Positions 16,736-24,961 of a stretch of DNA of 64,000 nt are shown here, in pieces. The position numbers and the translations under genes are program-made. The notes under the pieces are model-generated. The model saw only the letters and a list, made by a program, of their open reading frames with translations. It ran no database searches and was not told the origin of the DNA. Origin of the DNA: Bog-756 sp963776225 (lineage in GTDB: Bacteria > Actinomycetota > Acidimicrobiia > Acidimicrobiales > RAAP-2); the NCBI GenBank assembly GCA_963776225.1, contig CAVZLL010000001.1:682001-746000 (forward strand). The letters run 5' to 3'. Every line of letters begins with the position of its first letter. The stretch's first letter is position 1.

Positions 16736-17155
16736 ATGGCAGTCGGTCCCGTCGAGTACCTGGTGGTCGGGTTTCCGGAGAACAAGTTCACGGGCGCGGT
16801 GGCCCCGGAGCTTGCGAAGCTGGTGGAGAGCGGGACGATCCGCATCCTCGACCTGCTCTTCGTGGCGAAGGACGCCGACGGCTCGGTGGTCACCTTCGAG
16901 TTCGATCAGCTCGAGGAGCTCGCTCCCTTCGCCGAGATCGACGCCGAGGTGGGCGGCCTCGCCACCCCCGAGGACATCGAGCACGCCGCGGCCCTCCTCG
17001 AGCCGAACTCGTCGGCTGCGGTGCTGATCTGGGAGGACTGCTGGGCGGCCCCGTTCGCCGCTGCGGTGAGGGATGCCGGAGGCGTCCTCATCGAAAGCGC
17101 CCGCATCCCCTATGACCTGGTCGAGGCTGCTTTCGAGGGTCTTCCGACCGCCTGA
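16736..17155 (+). CDS. DUF6325 (formerly DUF1269-like) family protein
   Basis: 139 residues. GPVEYLVVGFPENKFTGAVAPELAKLVESG is followed by IRILDLLFVAKDADGSVV, then LEPNSSAAVLIWEDCWAAPFA. This is the DUF6325/DUF1269 pattern, with no catalytic residues recognised. GGAAGGAGATC precedes the ATG at 16736. It is followed at 27 bp by a SHOCT protein, the usual partner in actinomycetes, which suggests a shared envelope or stress role. Confidence 0.8.
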   Translation: MAVGPVEYLVVGFPENKFTGAVAPELAKLVESGTIRILDLLFVAKDADGSVVTFEFDQLEELAPFAEIDAEVGGLATPEDIEHAAALLEPNSSAAVLIWEDCWAAPFAAAVRDAGGVLIESARIPYDLVEAAFEGLPTA

Positions 17156-17182
17156 CGCGAACCCAGGGAACAGGAGTCCACC

Positions 17183-17461
17183 ATGATGAGAAGACGACCG
17201 ATCGCACGGACGGTGGCCCGGACCGCCGTGGTCGCGGGCACCGCGACGGCGGTGGCGGGAGGCGTGTCCCGGCGCCAGGCGGCCCGCAATCAACCCCAGG
17301 AGCAGCCGGTCGAGCAGGCCGCTCCCGTCGGGGCGCCGGCGGACGCGGCCGGGACCGATCCGGTGGCGCTGCTGACCCAGTTGTCCGCACTCAAGGACCA
17401 GGGGGTCCTCACCGACGAGGAGTTCGCGGCCAAGAAGGCGGAGATCCTCAGCCAGATGTGA
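17183..17461 (+). CDS. Small SHOCT-domain protein
   Basis: 92 residues. An Arg-rich start and an Ala/Val/Gly-rich segment (RTAVVAGTATAVAGGVSRR) may form a membrane helix. A linker rich in Pro and Gln leads to a C-terminal SHOCT motif, LLTQLSALKDQGVLTDEEFAAKKAEIL. SHOCT helices mediate oligomerisation. Second gene of the DUF6325-SHOCT-DUF302 run. Confidence 0.85.
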   Translation: MMRRRPIARTVARTAVVAGTATAVAGGVSRRQAARNQPQEQPVEQAAPVGAPADAAGTDPVALLTQLSALKDQGVLTDEEFAAKKAEILSQM

Positions 17462-17483
17462 GGGCCGTCTCGCGAGGGAGACG

Positions 17484-17888
17484 ATGGCGCAACCCGCCGA
17501 GGCCCCGGTTCCGGGGATCGTGACCAAGACCGCCCCCGGAACGGTGGACGAGACGGTGGCCAGGCTGCGCGCGCTGGTCGAGTCCAAGGGGATGACGCTC
17601 TTCACGGTCGTGGACCACAGCGGAGAGGCGGAGCGGCACGGCCTCGAGCTCCGGGACACCAAACTGGTCCTCTTCGGCAGCCCGATCGGAGGCACACCGG
17701 TCATGGACGCGGTGCCCCTGGCCGCACTCGATCTGCCACTGAAGGTCCTGGTGTGGGACGACCGCGGGCAGACCCGGATCAGCTACACCGACCCCGGGTA
17801 CCTGGCCGCCCGCCACCACCTGAGCGAAGCGCTCGGTTCGCGCCTGACCGGGATCGACAGCCTGACCGACGCGCTGGCCGCAGGCTGA
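17484..17888 (+). CDS. DUF302 family protein
   Basis: 134 residues. TVDETVARLRALVESKGMTLF, VDHSGEAERHGLELRDTKLVLFG and SPIGGTPVMDAVPLAALDLPLK are the DUF302 fold signatures. Such proteins are small cytoplasmic or periplasmic alpha/beta domains of unknown biochemical role. It lies 22 bp after the SHOCT gene and is probably co-transcribed. Confidence 0.85.
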   Translation: MAQPAEAPVPGIVTKTAPGTVDETVARLRALVESKGMTLFTVVDHSGEAERHGLELRDTKLVLFGSPIGGTPVMDAVPLAALDLPLKVLVWDDRGQTRISYTDPGYLAARHHLSEALGSRLTGIDSLTDALAAG

Positions 17889-17920
17889 GGCGGGTCGGCA
17901 GCAAGGACCGCAATCCGGTC

Positions 17921-18496
17921 TCATCCGGCGTCACGCACGCCGCGGACGACGACCAGGGTCCGTCTGCGGGCGTCGCATCGCCCGATCTGCACACCGGAGA
18001 AGCCCGCCGACCCCATCTCGGAGGCCAACGTGGCGGCCTGACCGGAGGTCAACCCGTGGGCGGCGTGTCCGCGTGCACCGTCCTCGACCAGACGCTCGGC
18101 GAGGACGATGCGACCCCCGGGGACGAGGACCCGGTGGATCTCGCCGAGCGCGGCGACCCGGTCCTCCCAGTGGTGCACCGAGCTGACCGCCCACGCCACG
18201 GTGAGGCGGCCCTGCTCGAGCGGGAGGAACTCGGCGACCCCCTCGAGCCAGGTCACCCTCCGGACTCGCCGGAGCCGGGTGATCCACCGGGCCAGACGCA
18301 GGGACACACGGGACGGATCGATGCCGATCGCCTCCCGCGCCTGCCGCGCGGCGACCCGCACCGCCGTGCCCGGTCCGCAGCCGACGTCGACCACCCGGTC
18401 CTCGCCGTCCAGGCCGGCGAGCTCCGCCACCGTCCGCGCCGCTGCGCCCCGACCGACCGTCATCGACAGCGCCATGGCGATCTCGCCGGCGCTCAT
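17921..18496 (-). CDS. Class I SAM-dependent methyltransferase
   Basis: 191 residues. VVDVGCGPGTAVRVAA is the SAM-binding motif I, AIGIDPS the acidic loop, and LEGVAEFLPLEQGRLTVAWAVSSVHHWED the motif II to post-motif region. It is a small-molecule (UbiE-like) methyltransferase; substrate unknown. It is divergent from a MarR regulator with a repeat-containing gap, so it is a candidate target of that regulator. Confidence 0.82.
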   Translation of the reverse strand: MSAGEIAMALSMTVGRGAAARTVAELAGLDGEDRVVDVGCGPGTAVRVAARQAREAIGIDPSRVSLRLARWITRLRRVRRVTWLEGVAEFLPLEQGRLTVAWAVSSVHHWEDRVAALGEIHRVLVPGGRIVLAERLVEDGARGHAAHGLTSGQAATLASEMGSAGFSGVQIGRCDARRRTLVVVRGVRDAG

Positions 18497-18571
18497 CGCA
18501 CGCCCCGGATGGCGCCGGTGCCGGGTGCGCCGGTCGGCTCGACCCGAATGGAGGCGCGAGAGTATCTGTGG

Positions 18572-18614
18572 CTAAGTAGCATTGGATCTCGGTAACTTGA
18601 CACCTAAGTAGCAT
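18572..18614. promoter_or_regulatory. Two CTAAGTAGCAT repeats, candidate MarR operator
   Basis: CTAAGTAGCAT occurs at 18572-18582 and at 18604-18614, spaced by 32 bp (three helical turns). The core CTA-AG-TAG is palindromic, extending to GCTAAGTAGC in the first copy. A TTGACA hexamer at 18597-18602 lies between them. The gap is AT-rich compared with its surroundings. It lies between divergent methyltransferase and MarR genes. Confidence 0.55.
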
Positions 18615-18625
18615 AGCAAGGGTGT

Positions 18626-19099
18626 ATGGTTCGGTCAATGCCCCACGCACAGTCGGACGACCTCGCGACGAGCCTGCACCGGTTCGGTCTCGAACGGGAC
18701 CGGTTTCGGGCCGCCCTCGCCCGGCGGGCCCGCATCGGGGCCACCGACCTCGACGCGCTCGAGCACCTCGAGGCGGACGGCCCGCTGACCCAGCGCGAGC
18801 TCGGTGACCGGCTCGCCCTGACCTCCGGGGCGGTCACCATGCTGGTGGACCGGCTCGAGGAGGACGGGTGGGTGCACCGGCGCCCCCATCCGCACGACCG
18901 GCGCGCCGTCCTCCTGGAGCTCTCGGCAACCGCCGAGGGGCGGGCCCCCGAGGAGCTCGTGCGGTTCCACGCGGCGATCGATGCCCTGGCCGGCGACGTC
19001 AGCGCCGAGCACCGGACGGCCGTCCGCGGGTTCCTGCTGCATGCAGCGGATGCCGCTGCCCGCGCCGCATCCGATCTCGGCGAGGACCGTGGGGGCTGA
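18626..19099 (+). CDS. MarR-family transcriptional regulator
   Basis: 157 residues. The winged helix is clear: LEADGPLTQRELGDRLALTSGAVTMLVDRL (helices 3-4), DGWVHRRPHPHDRRAVLLEL (wing), and a C-terminal dimerisation helix. The DRR motif of the wing is intact. It binds DNA as a dimer and usually represses a divergent or own operon until a phenolic or drug ligand binds. The ATG at 18626 was chosen; a second in-frame ATG at 18638 is possible, and neither has a good ribosome-binding site. Confidence 0.85.
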   Translation: MVRSMPHAQSDDLATSLHRFGLERDRFRAALARRARIGATDLDALEHLEADGPLTQRELGDRLALTSGAVTMLVDRLEEDGWVHRRPHPHDRRAVLLELSATAEGRAPEELVRFHAAIDALAGDVSAEHRTAVRGFLLHAADAAARAASDLGEDRGG

Positions 19100-19124
19100 G
19101 CCGCTGCGGGTCGGTCACCTCGGG

Positions 19125-20814
19125 ATGCAGCCGCCCCCGAGGCGGTCGCCACGGACCGGTCGCGGTTCGGCGTCCTGGTGCGCCGTCATGGTCGGGCTCG
19201 GCGTCCTGCTGTCCTCCTGCGGCGCCGGGGGACCCGTCTCGTCGACGCCCGCCTCGTCGGTGCCGACCGCGGATGCGGCGAACGGGCCGGTGGGCCCGCT
19301 CCGGGCGCCGGGAGGCCCCGCCCTGGTGGACCGGGACGGGCGGACCGTGCTGCTCCACGGCGTCGACCTCGTCTACAAGATCCCCCCCTACGAGGTCGAG
19401 GTGCAGGGTTCCGGCCGGAACGTCCTGACCGCGGCGGAGGCGCGACGCATGGCACAGCTCGGTTTCACGGCCGTTCGCCTCGGCGTCGTCTGGAAGGGGC
19501 TCGAACCGGGGGCCGCCCCCGTCGACGACCCCGCGTTCTGCACGGCCGGAAGGTCGCACGGATCGGGACCCGATCCGTTCGACCCGGCGATCTTCGATTC
19601 GTACATGACGCGTCTCGAGGGCACCATCTCGCTGCTCGCACGCAACGGGATCTTCTCGCTGATCGACATGCACCAGGACGTCTACAACGAGGCCTTCGGC
19701 GGGGAGGGGGCACCCGACTGGGCGGTCTGCACCGACGGCATCACCCCGAGGCCGCAGCGAAACCTCGCCAACTGGAGCATGAACTACACCGGGCCGGGAG
19801 TCGCCCAGGCATACGGGCACCTCTGGAACAACGACGTGGTCGGCGACCTCCAGGGGAGGCTCGACGCGCTCTGGGCGAAGATCGCCTCCCGGCTCCGGGC
19901 CAACCCGTGGGTGATCGGCTACGACCCATTCAACGAGCCGTACGGGGCCGGACTCTCGACCCAGCCCGACAATCCCGGCGTTCGACGCCCAGCTGGAGTG
20001 CTTCTACACCGGTCGTGCGCACCCGGGGCTCGACCAGGCCGGCCAACCCGTCACCTGCCCGGCGGACGACCCGGAGCAGGGGCTGATCCCGCGTGTCGAG
20101 GCCGCAGATCCGACCCACCTGGTCGCGTACGAGGGCAACTACAGCACCGACTCGGGGGTGCCGAACAACATCGGCCCCATGGACTACCCGCGACTCGTGC
20201 TCAACTTCCACGACTACTGCTTCCTGCACGTCCCCAACGGTCCCGAACCACCCGAGTTCGGGAGGACCTGCGCTCCGTTGGAGGAGGCCGTCTTCACCCA
20301 GCACGACGGGCAACGTGCACACGACGCGACGCCGGAACAGCCGGGTGGGCCGCCGGAGCTGCTCACCGAGTTCGGTGCGACCACCGACCCCGCAGACCTC
20401 GCCCGGATCACCTCGGACGCGAACGCACATCTGATCGGCTGGATCTACTGGCAGTGGATCGACTACCCCGACCCGACCGGGTCGCACTCGTCTGCGCTCT
20501 GGCCACCCCGTCCGGCCACCCCCTCGCAGCTGGCCGTCCTGTCGGAGACCTATGCCTCGGCGGTCGCCGGGACCCCCACGTCGATGTCCTTCGACCCGAC
20601 CACGGCGTCGTTCACCCTCCACTACCGCTCGAACCCGGCGATCAGGGCCCCCACGGTGGTCGTCGTGCCGGTGTCGACCCACTACCGGGGCGGGTACTGC
20701 GCACGGGTGGCGGGAGCCCGGGTCACCTCCCGTCCCGGCGCGTCCCGGATCGATATCGCCGACGGGTCGGCGGCCGCCGCGGTCACCGTCTCGGTCGCCG
20801 CCGGCCGTTGCTGA
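19125..20814 (+). pseudogene. GH5-type lipoprotein glycosidase (endoglycoceramidase-like), one frameshift
   Basis: A lipoprotein signal (GVLLSSC) begins the protein. It is followed by GPALVDRDGRTVLLHGVDLVYK, FTAVRLGVVWKGLEP, IFSLIDMHQDVYNE and WVIGYDPFNEPYG; the last holds the acid/base Glu. At 19974-19976 one extra C in a CCC run shifts the frame. The next frame continues as AFDAQLECFYTGRAHPG, then LLTEFGATTD (nucleophile Glu) and a C-terminal beta domain to a TGA at 20814. Removing one C restores about 560 residues, normal for the family. It may be a sequencing artefact. The start ATG at 19125 is preferred because the lipobox follows at the right distance. Confidence 0.82.
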
Positions 20815-20835
20815 GCGTGTGCCGTCCCGGTTCCG

Positions 20836-21222
20836 TCACTCCCGGTCGGGCGGGTCCGGCGCCGCGGCGCCGTTCTGCTGGGCCAGCGCCTCCTTCGCGT
20901 ACCGCGCCGCCCGCTGGCGCGAGAACCCGTAGTTGCGGCTGAGCTCGCCGATGGACATCCCGTCCTCGAGGACGACCGCGAAGATGGCGACCAGCACCGC
21001 GTGCCGGCACCGCTCGAGATGCCGGAGGGCCTCGTCGAGCGGGCTGCGGACCTCGTTGACCGGGGAGCGCCGCAGGATCTGCGCCGAGATCTTCTTCCCG
21101 GCGAAGTCCCGCAGGGTCTGGCGGGTCGACGCCTCGGCGAGGCCCAGAACCCGCTGTGCGTCCTGCAACGCGTCAGCGACGTCCGCCATGGCTCGCTCGG
21201 CAGCCTCTTGTGCCGGGGTCAC
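20836..21222 (-). CDS. Small HTH protein, member A of a three-member family in this window
   Basis: 128 residues from a GTG at 21222; a TACGCT -10 element ends 6 nt earlier, so it is likely leaderless. The N-terminal 80 residues are helical (AERAMADVADALQDAQRVLG). The C-terminal part has HLERCRHAVLVAIFAVVLEDGMSIGEL and SRNYGFSRQRAARYAKEA. This is an HTH in which GMSIGEL is the first helix and GFSRQxAARYAKEA the recognition helix. The same domain recurs at 50912-51265 and 55599-56015. It does not match a regulator family I know. It is probably a DNA-binding or nucleoid-associated protein. Confidence 0.7.
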   Translation of the reverse strand: MTPAQEAAERAMADVADALQDAQRVLGLAEASTRQTLRDFAGKKISAQILRRSPVNEVRSPLDEALRHLERCRHAVLVAIFAVVLEDGMSIGELSRNYGFSRQRAARYAKEALAQQNGAAAPDPPDRE

Positions 21223-21330
21223 GCCCGAAGCGTAGGTGGAACCGGTCGGGTCTGTCGAGGACTGCGAGCGGGCGCGGGTACAGCCGCGCCGTACCATGGG
21301 CCCGAGAACCCGCAGCGGAAGGCGCTCCTC

Positions 21331-22107
21331 TTGACCCGGTATCTCATCGTCCAGATCTCCGACGTGCACCTGACGAGCGACGGCCCGCTGCGACCGGGGG
21401 TGCACCCCCGCGAGAACCTCGTCGCCGGCCTCGCCCTGCTCGCCGCGTCGGGGTTGCGTCCCGACTTCCTGCTGTTGACCGGGGACCTCGCCGACGTCGG
21501 GGAGGCATCGTGCTACCGGGATCTCGCGGCGATCGTCGGGCCCGCCGCCGAGGACGTCGGTGCGGCGGTGGTCTACCTTCCCGGCAACCACGATCGCCGT
21601 CCGGCCTTCGCCCGGGAGCTGCTCGGCCGGGACACCGGGACCGCACCGATCAACCAGGTCCACTGGCGCGGAGGGCTCCGGGTCGTCTCGGTCGACTCGG
21701 TGGTGCCGGGTGAGGAGCACGGCTTCCTCGCCGAGGAGACCCTGGACTTCCTCCGTACCACCCTCGAACCCCCGGCACCCGACGGCACCGTGCTCGCCGT
21801 GCACCATCCCCCGATCCCCTCGCCGATCGAGCTGATGTCCCGCATTCGGCTGCGCAATGCGGACCGCCTGGCGGAGGCGATCGCCGGAACCGATGTACGG
21901 ATGGTCCTCTGCGGGCACAACCACCACGAGGGGTCCGGGGTGATCGGTGCGACCCCGGTGTGGGTCGCCCCGGCGACCGCCTACCGTCTCGACGTCACCA
22001 GTGAGACAGCCTTCCGCCCGCTCCCGGGAAGTGCCTTCTCACGGGTCGATCTGGACGAGCTCGGGGCGAGGGCGAGCGAGATCCCGATCCCGCTCTCCGC
22101 CGGCTGA
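21331..22107 (+). CDS. Calcineurin-like metallophosphoesterase (CpdA/Icc type)
   Basis: 258 residues. All five metal-site motifs are present: ISDVHL, LLTGDLADVGE, YLPGNHDRR, AVHHPPIPSP and LCGHNHHEG. This order and the LFxxxLD-like region match class III phosphodiesterases, which cleave cyclic nucleotides or glycerophosphodiesters. The start is a TTG at 21331, with GGAAGG about 9 nt upstream; the protein family begins right there with RYLIVQISD. It is divergent from the HTH gene. A strong hairpin follows the stop codon. Confidence 0.88.
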   Translation: MTRYLIVQISDVHLTSDGPLRPGVHPRENLVAGLALLAASGLRPDFLLLTGDLADVGEASCYRDLAAIVGPAAEDVGAAVVYLPGNHDRRPAFARELLGRDTGTAPINQVHWRGGLRVVSVDSVVPGEEHGFLAEETLDFLRTTLEPPAPDGTVLAVHHPPIPSPIELMSRIRLRNADRLAEAIAGTDVRMVLCGHNHHEGSGVIGATPVWVAPATAYRLDVTSETAFRPLPGSAFSRVDLDELGARASEIPIPLSAG

Positions 22108-22135
22108 GGACCGGACCGCCTCGACGGTCCGGTCC
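22108..22135 (+). terminator. Strong hairpin after the phosphodiesterase gene
   Basis: GGACCGGACCG, loop CCTCGA, CGGTCCGGTCC: a perfect 11-bp stem starting directly after the TGA. There is no U tract, as is common in GC-rich actinomycetes. Confidence 0.7.
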
Positions 22136-22415
22136 CCTCGACGGCAGCACCGGCTCACCGGCTCATGCGTGTCCGCCGGTCACGGAGCCGGGGTCAGCGT
22201 GCCGAGCACTCCGTTCCCGTACGCTCCGGGGCCTGCGCTGAACACCAGCGTCCCGGTTCCCCCGAAGGCGGACGAGCCCGGCCGCAGGCCCCACAGCCCT
22301 CTCGCCGGCCGAGATCCGGGGCGTGACGGTCACCGACGCGAGCGGGCACGTGGTCCTCCAGAGCTGATCGGGATGCCGGATCCGGTTCACCCGGGCCCGT
22401 TCGGGTGGCGAGGGG
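22136..22415. other. Intergenic region with two short coding-like remnants
   Basis: The plus strand at about 22308-22367 reads AEIRGVTVTDASGHVVLQS then stop. The minus strand at about 22195-22300 reads GLWGLRPGSSAFGGTGTL then VFSAGPGAYGNGVLGTLTP and a stop. Both look like real protein C-termini but have no upstream gene in frame. They may be remnants of deleted genes. No promoter was identified for them. Confidence 0.3.
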
Positions 22416-24146
22416 TCAGATCGAGCCCGGCCACGGATCGTCGCGCCGCCCGGTGCGGTACCACCCACGGAGGTGGGCGAGCCATCGTTCGCTCTCGGCG
22501 AAGCCACCCGGTCGGTTGCGTGCGTGCCAGAGGGAGCGGTGGGCGTCGATGACCGGATCGAGCTCGGCCCCGAGCGCTCGCCGGTCGGACTCGGAGAGCG
22601 CGCCAGAGGGGGTGGCCGGGCCCAGGTGCGCCTCGGCGTCGTGGGCGAGCAGACGGACCAGGGCGACGGCGTTGGTGAGCTCTGCGGACACCAACCGGGC
22701 ATCGTCCCGCCGTGCTCCGCAACGGGCGATCCGACGTTCGCCGGTCTCGAGTGCCTCGAGCACCCCTTCCACATCCTCGCGGCTGAAGGGTGCCCTCGGA
22801 CCACCGTAGAGCTCGACCTGGGGGTAGTACAGGGGGAGGGTCAGGGAGGACATGTTGTCGACCTGGAACCGTGGGATGCCGCTCACCTCGCCCAGGCCGA
22901 CCACGGCGGCACCGAGCTCGAGCGTCGGGTCGTCGTAGCAGTGGAGGGAGAGGGCCCGCCCGAGATCCAGGTCGCGGTTGGTCTCGAGGCACCAGCTGAC
23001 CGCCGCCGCGTAGGCGAGGCCGGGATCGGACACCGGCAGGTACTGGAGATGACCGAGGTCCCCCCAGTCCGTGGTGAGCAGCGCAGGTGCGCCGTGGTCG
23101 AGCGCCGTCGCCGCGGCGCTGGCACAGTTGCCCCGCATGTTGGTCGTCCGGCCGAGGATCGAGGTCCAGGCGGACGTGCCCGGGCAGGTCCAGAACGTCC
23201 TGCCGCCCCCCCCGAAGAGGTCGGCGTGCGCGGGGAACGGCGAGTGATCCTCGTAGCCCCAGTCGCAGACGGTCACGTCGTCGGGGAGGTCACCGAGTGC
23301 GCCGGGGTGGTCGGCCAGGATGTCGCCCCACACCAGCATCTCCCGGCCGTCGAGCTCGGGGAGTGCGCGCAGGGCCCTGAGCCACGCGAGATAGTCGTCG
23401 AACCGGTCGCCGGGGAGCTCCCAGGGCTCGTCGAGCCCGACGTGGACCCGTCGGCTGGTGAAGGTGGGCAGCAGTTGGCCGAGGAGGTCGCGCACCAGCT
23501 CGAGCGAGGCGGGATCGCTCGGGTCGATGGTCGAGGCGGGACGGGGGAGCAGCCCGAGCTGGACGAACCCCCCGGGAGCGAGGGCCAGCGGCGCGTAGCG
23601 CGGGTGGCGCAGCCAGCGCTCCATGTGGCCGAGACAGTTCTGGTTGGGCACGAGCTCGACGTGCCGCTCCCGGCAGAAGACGTCGAGGGCGCGGACCTCG
23701 TCGGCGGTGAGCGGGCTGGCGTCCCGCCAGACCTCCTCGTGGCCGGCGTAGGCGAAGGTGTGCTCCGTGTAGAGCTGGACCTGGTTGACCTTCCAGGAGG
23801 CGAGCCGCCCGATCAGGGCGAGGAGGGTCTCCGTCGTCGGCACCTTGTCGCGGGAGATGTCGAGCAGGACCCCCCGGATCGGCAGATCGGGCCAGTCGGT
23901 GACCGTCCCGGCGGGGAGCATGCCGTCATGGGTGCCCCGGAGCTGGGCGAGCGTGGCCCGCGCGTAGAACTCCCCGGCATCGTCGGCGGCGTCGATGGTG
24001 ACCGCCCCGTCGGTCGTCGTCAGCCGGTATCCCTGGGCGGGCAGCTGCGGATCGCGGGCGACCGACGGCTCGGCCCAGGCGACCCGCCGGTCGTCGAGGT
24101 CGGCCTGGCGGGGCTGTGGCAGGAGATCGGGTCCGGCCGCGGTCAT
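22416..24146 (-). CDS. GH20-like beta-N-acetylhexosaminidase
   Basis: 576 residues. An N-terminal domain with GYRLTTTDGAVTIDAAD ... GEFYARATLAQL matches the GH20b domain (bacterial hexosaminidases). WPDLPIRGVLLDISRDKVPTTETL starts the barrel. The catalytic Asp-Glu pair is HVGLDE (Asp239-Glu240). The C-terminal ~200 residues are helical. GH20 enzymes release terminal GlcNAc/GalNAc by substrate-assisted catalysis. No signal peptide was seen, so the enzyme is probably cytoplasmic and acts on imported oligosaccharides. The ATG overlaps the stop of the GNAT gene by ATGA. Confidence 0.8.
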   Translation of the reverse strand: MTAAGPDLLPQPRQADLDDRRVAWAEPSVARDPQLPAQGYRLTTTDGAVTIDAADDAGEFYARATLAQLRGTHDGMLPAGTVTDWPDLPIRGVLLDISRDKVPTTETLLALIGRLASWKVNQVQLYTEHTFAYAGHEEVWRDASPLTADEVRALDVFCRERHVELVPNQNCLGHMERWLRHPRYAPLALAPGGFVQLGLLPRPASTIDPSDPASLELVRDLLGQLLPTFTSRRVHVGLDEPWELPGDRFDDYLAWLRALRALPELDGREMLVWGDILADHPGALGDLPDDVTVCDWGYEDHSPFPAHADLFGGGGRTFWTCPGTSAWTSILGRTTNMRGNCASAAATALDHGAPALLTTDWGDLGHLQYLPVSDPGLAYAAAVSWCLETNRDLDLGRALSLHCYDDPTLELGAAVVGLGEVSGIPRFQVDNMSSLTLPLYYPQVELYGGPRAPFSREDVEGVLEALETGERRIARCGARRDDARLVSAELTNAVALVRLLAHDAEAHLGPATPSGALSESDRRALGAELDPVIDAHRSLWHARNRPGGFAESERWLAHLRGWYRTGRRDDPWPGSI

Positions 24147-24961
24147 CTGCGCTTCCGGTAGACGAAGAAGACCGAACCGATGGTGCCGCCGACCCGGGCG
24201 TAGGGCACGAGGGGGCCGACCCAGAGGACCTCGATCCGCCGGTGACCCCGATCCCGCAGGCGGTGGAGCGCGCCGAGCAGCAACGGACGGCCGGCCCCGC
24301 GCCCCATCAGGTCGGGGCGCGCGGCGATCGGTCCCAGCGTGCCCGACCGGTTGACGTCGTAGGCGCAGAACCCGGCGATCCCGTCGGCGTCGCGCGAGAT
24401 GAGCAGGGTGCCGTGATCGAAGGCACGGAGCGCCTCGGCCTGCCACCAGGGCCAGTGGGTCGCGGTCCACTGCTCGACCTCGTCCCGGTCTCCGGGCTCC
24501 GGCTCGTGCGCGGTTCCCGGGTCGGCCGCCAGGCCCTCGAGGGTGACGTCGACGTTGTAGTTGGCCTCCTCGCGGGTGTAGTGACGGGACTCGAGCAGGC
24601 TGCAGAGGCCCGTCTCGGTGGTGGGCACCCCGGGAAACAGGAAGTAGGGGGCATCGGCCCCGACGGTGAGCGTGCGGGCCGCGGCGAGGTCCTCTTCGGC
24701 CGCCTGCAGCAGTGCGGTGCCGTGTCCCGCCCGGCGGAGTGCGGGGTCGACCGCGACGAGGCGGACGAACCCCTCGTCCCCGGTGAGCACGGTCGCCACC
24801 AGGCCGACGCCCGGATCGAACCGGACGACCGATGGCTGGTCCGGCGCGAACAGCGCGTCGCGCAGCTCCGGGACGGTCAACGGCTGACCGACCGCCCGGG
24901 CGCAGAGCGCGGCGATCCCGTCGAGCGCGTCCGGCCCGACCACCGGCGGCGGACCGGTCAT
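24143..24961 (-). CDS. GNAT-family acetyltransferase, two-domain
   Basis: 272 residues. The first half has FVRLVAVDPALRRAGHGTALLQAAEED, the acetyl-CoA R-x-x-G-x-G loop. The second half has GIAGFCAYDVN and ARPDLMGRGAGRPLLLGAL, a second GNAT-like loop, so the protein is a double-GNAT. It overlaps the kinase gene upstream and the GH20-like gene downstream by four bases each (ATGA). Acetyl transfer onto an amino-sugar or a related amine is the likely role, judged by neighbours. Confidence 0.8.
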   Translation of the reverse strand: MTGPPPVVGPDALDGIAALCARAVGQPLTVPELRDALFAPDQPSVVRFDPGVGLVATVLTGDEGFVRLVAVDPALRRAGHGTALLQAAEEDLAAARTLTVGADAPYFLFPGVPTTETGLCSLLESRHYTREEANYNVDVTLEGLAADPGTAHEPEPGDRDEVEQWTATHWPWWQAEALRAFDHGTLLISRDADGIAGFCAYDVNRSGTLGPIAARPDLMGRGAGRPLLLGALHRLRDRGHRRIEVLWVGPLVPYARVGGTIGSVFFVYRKRR

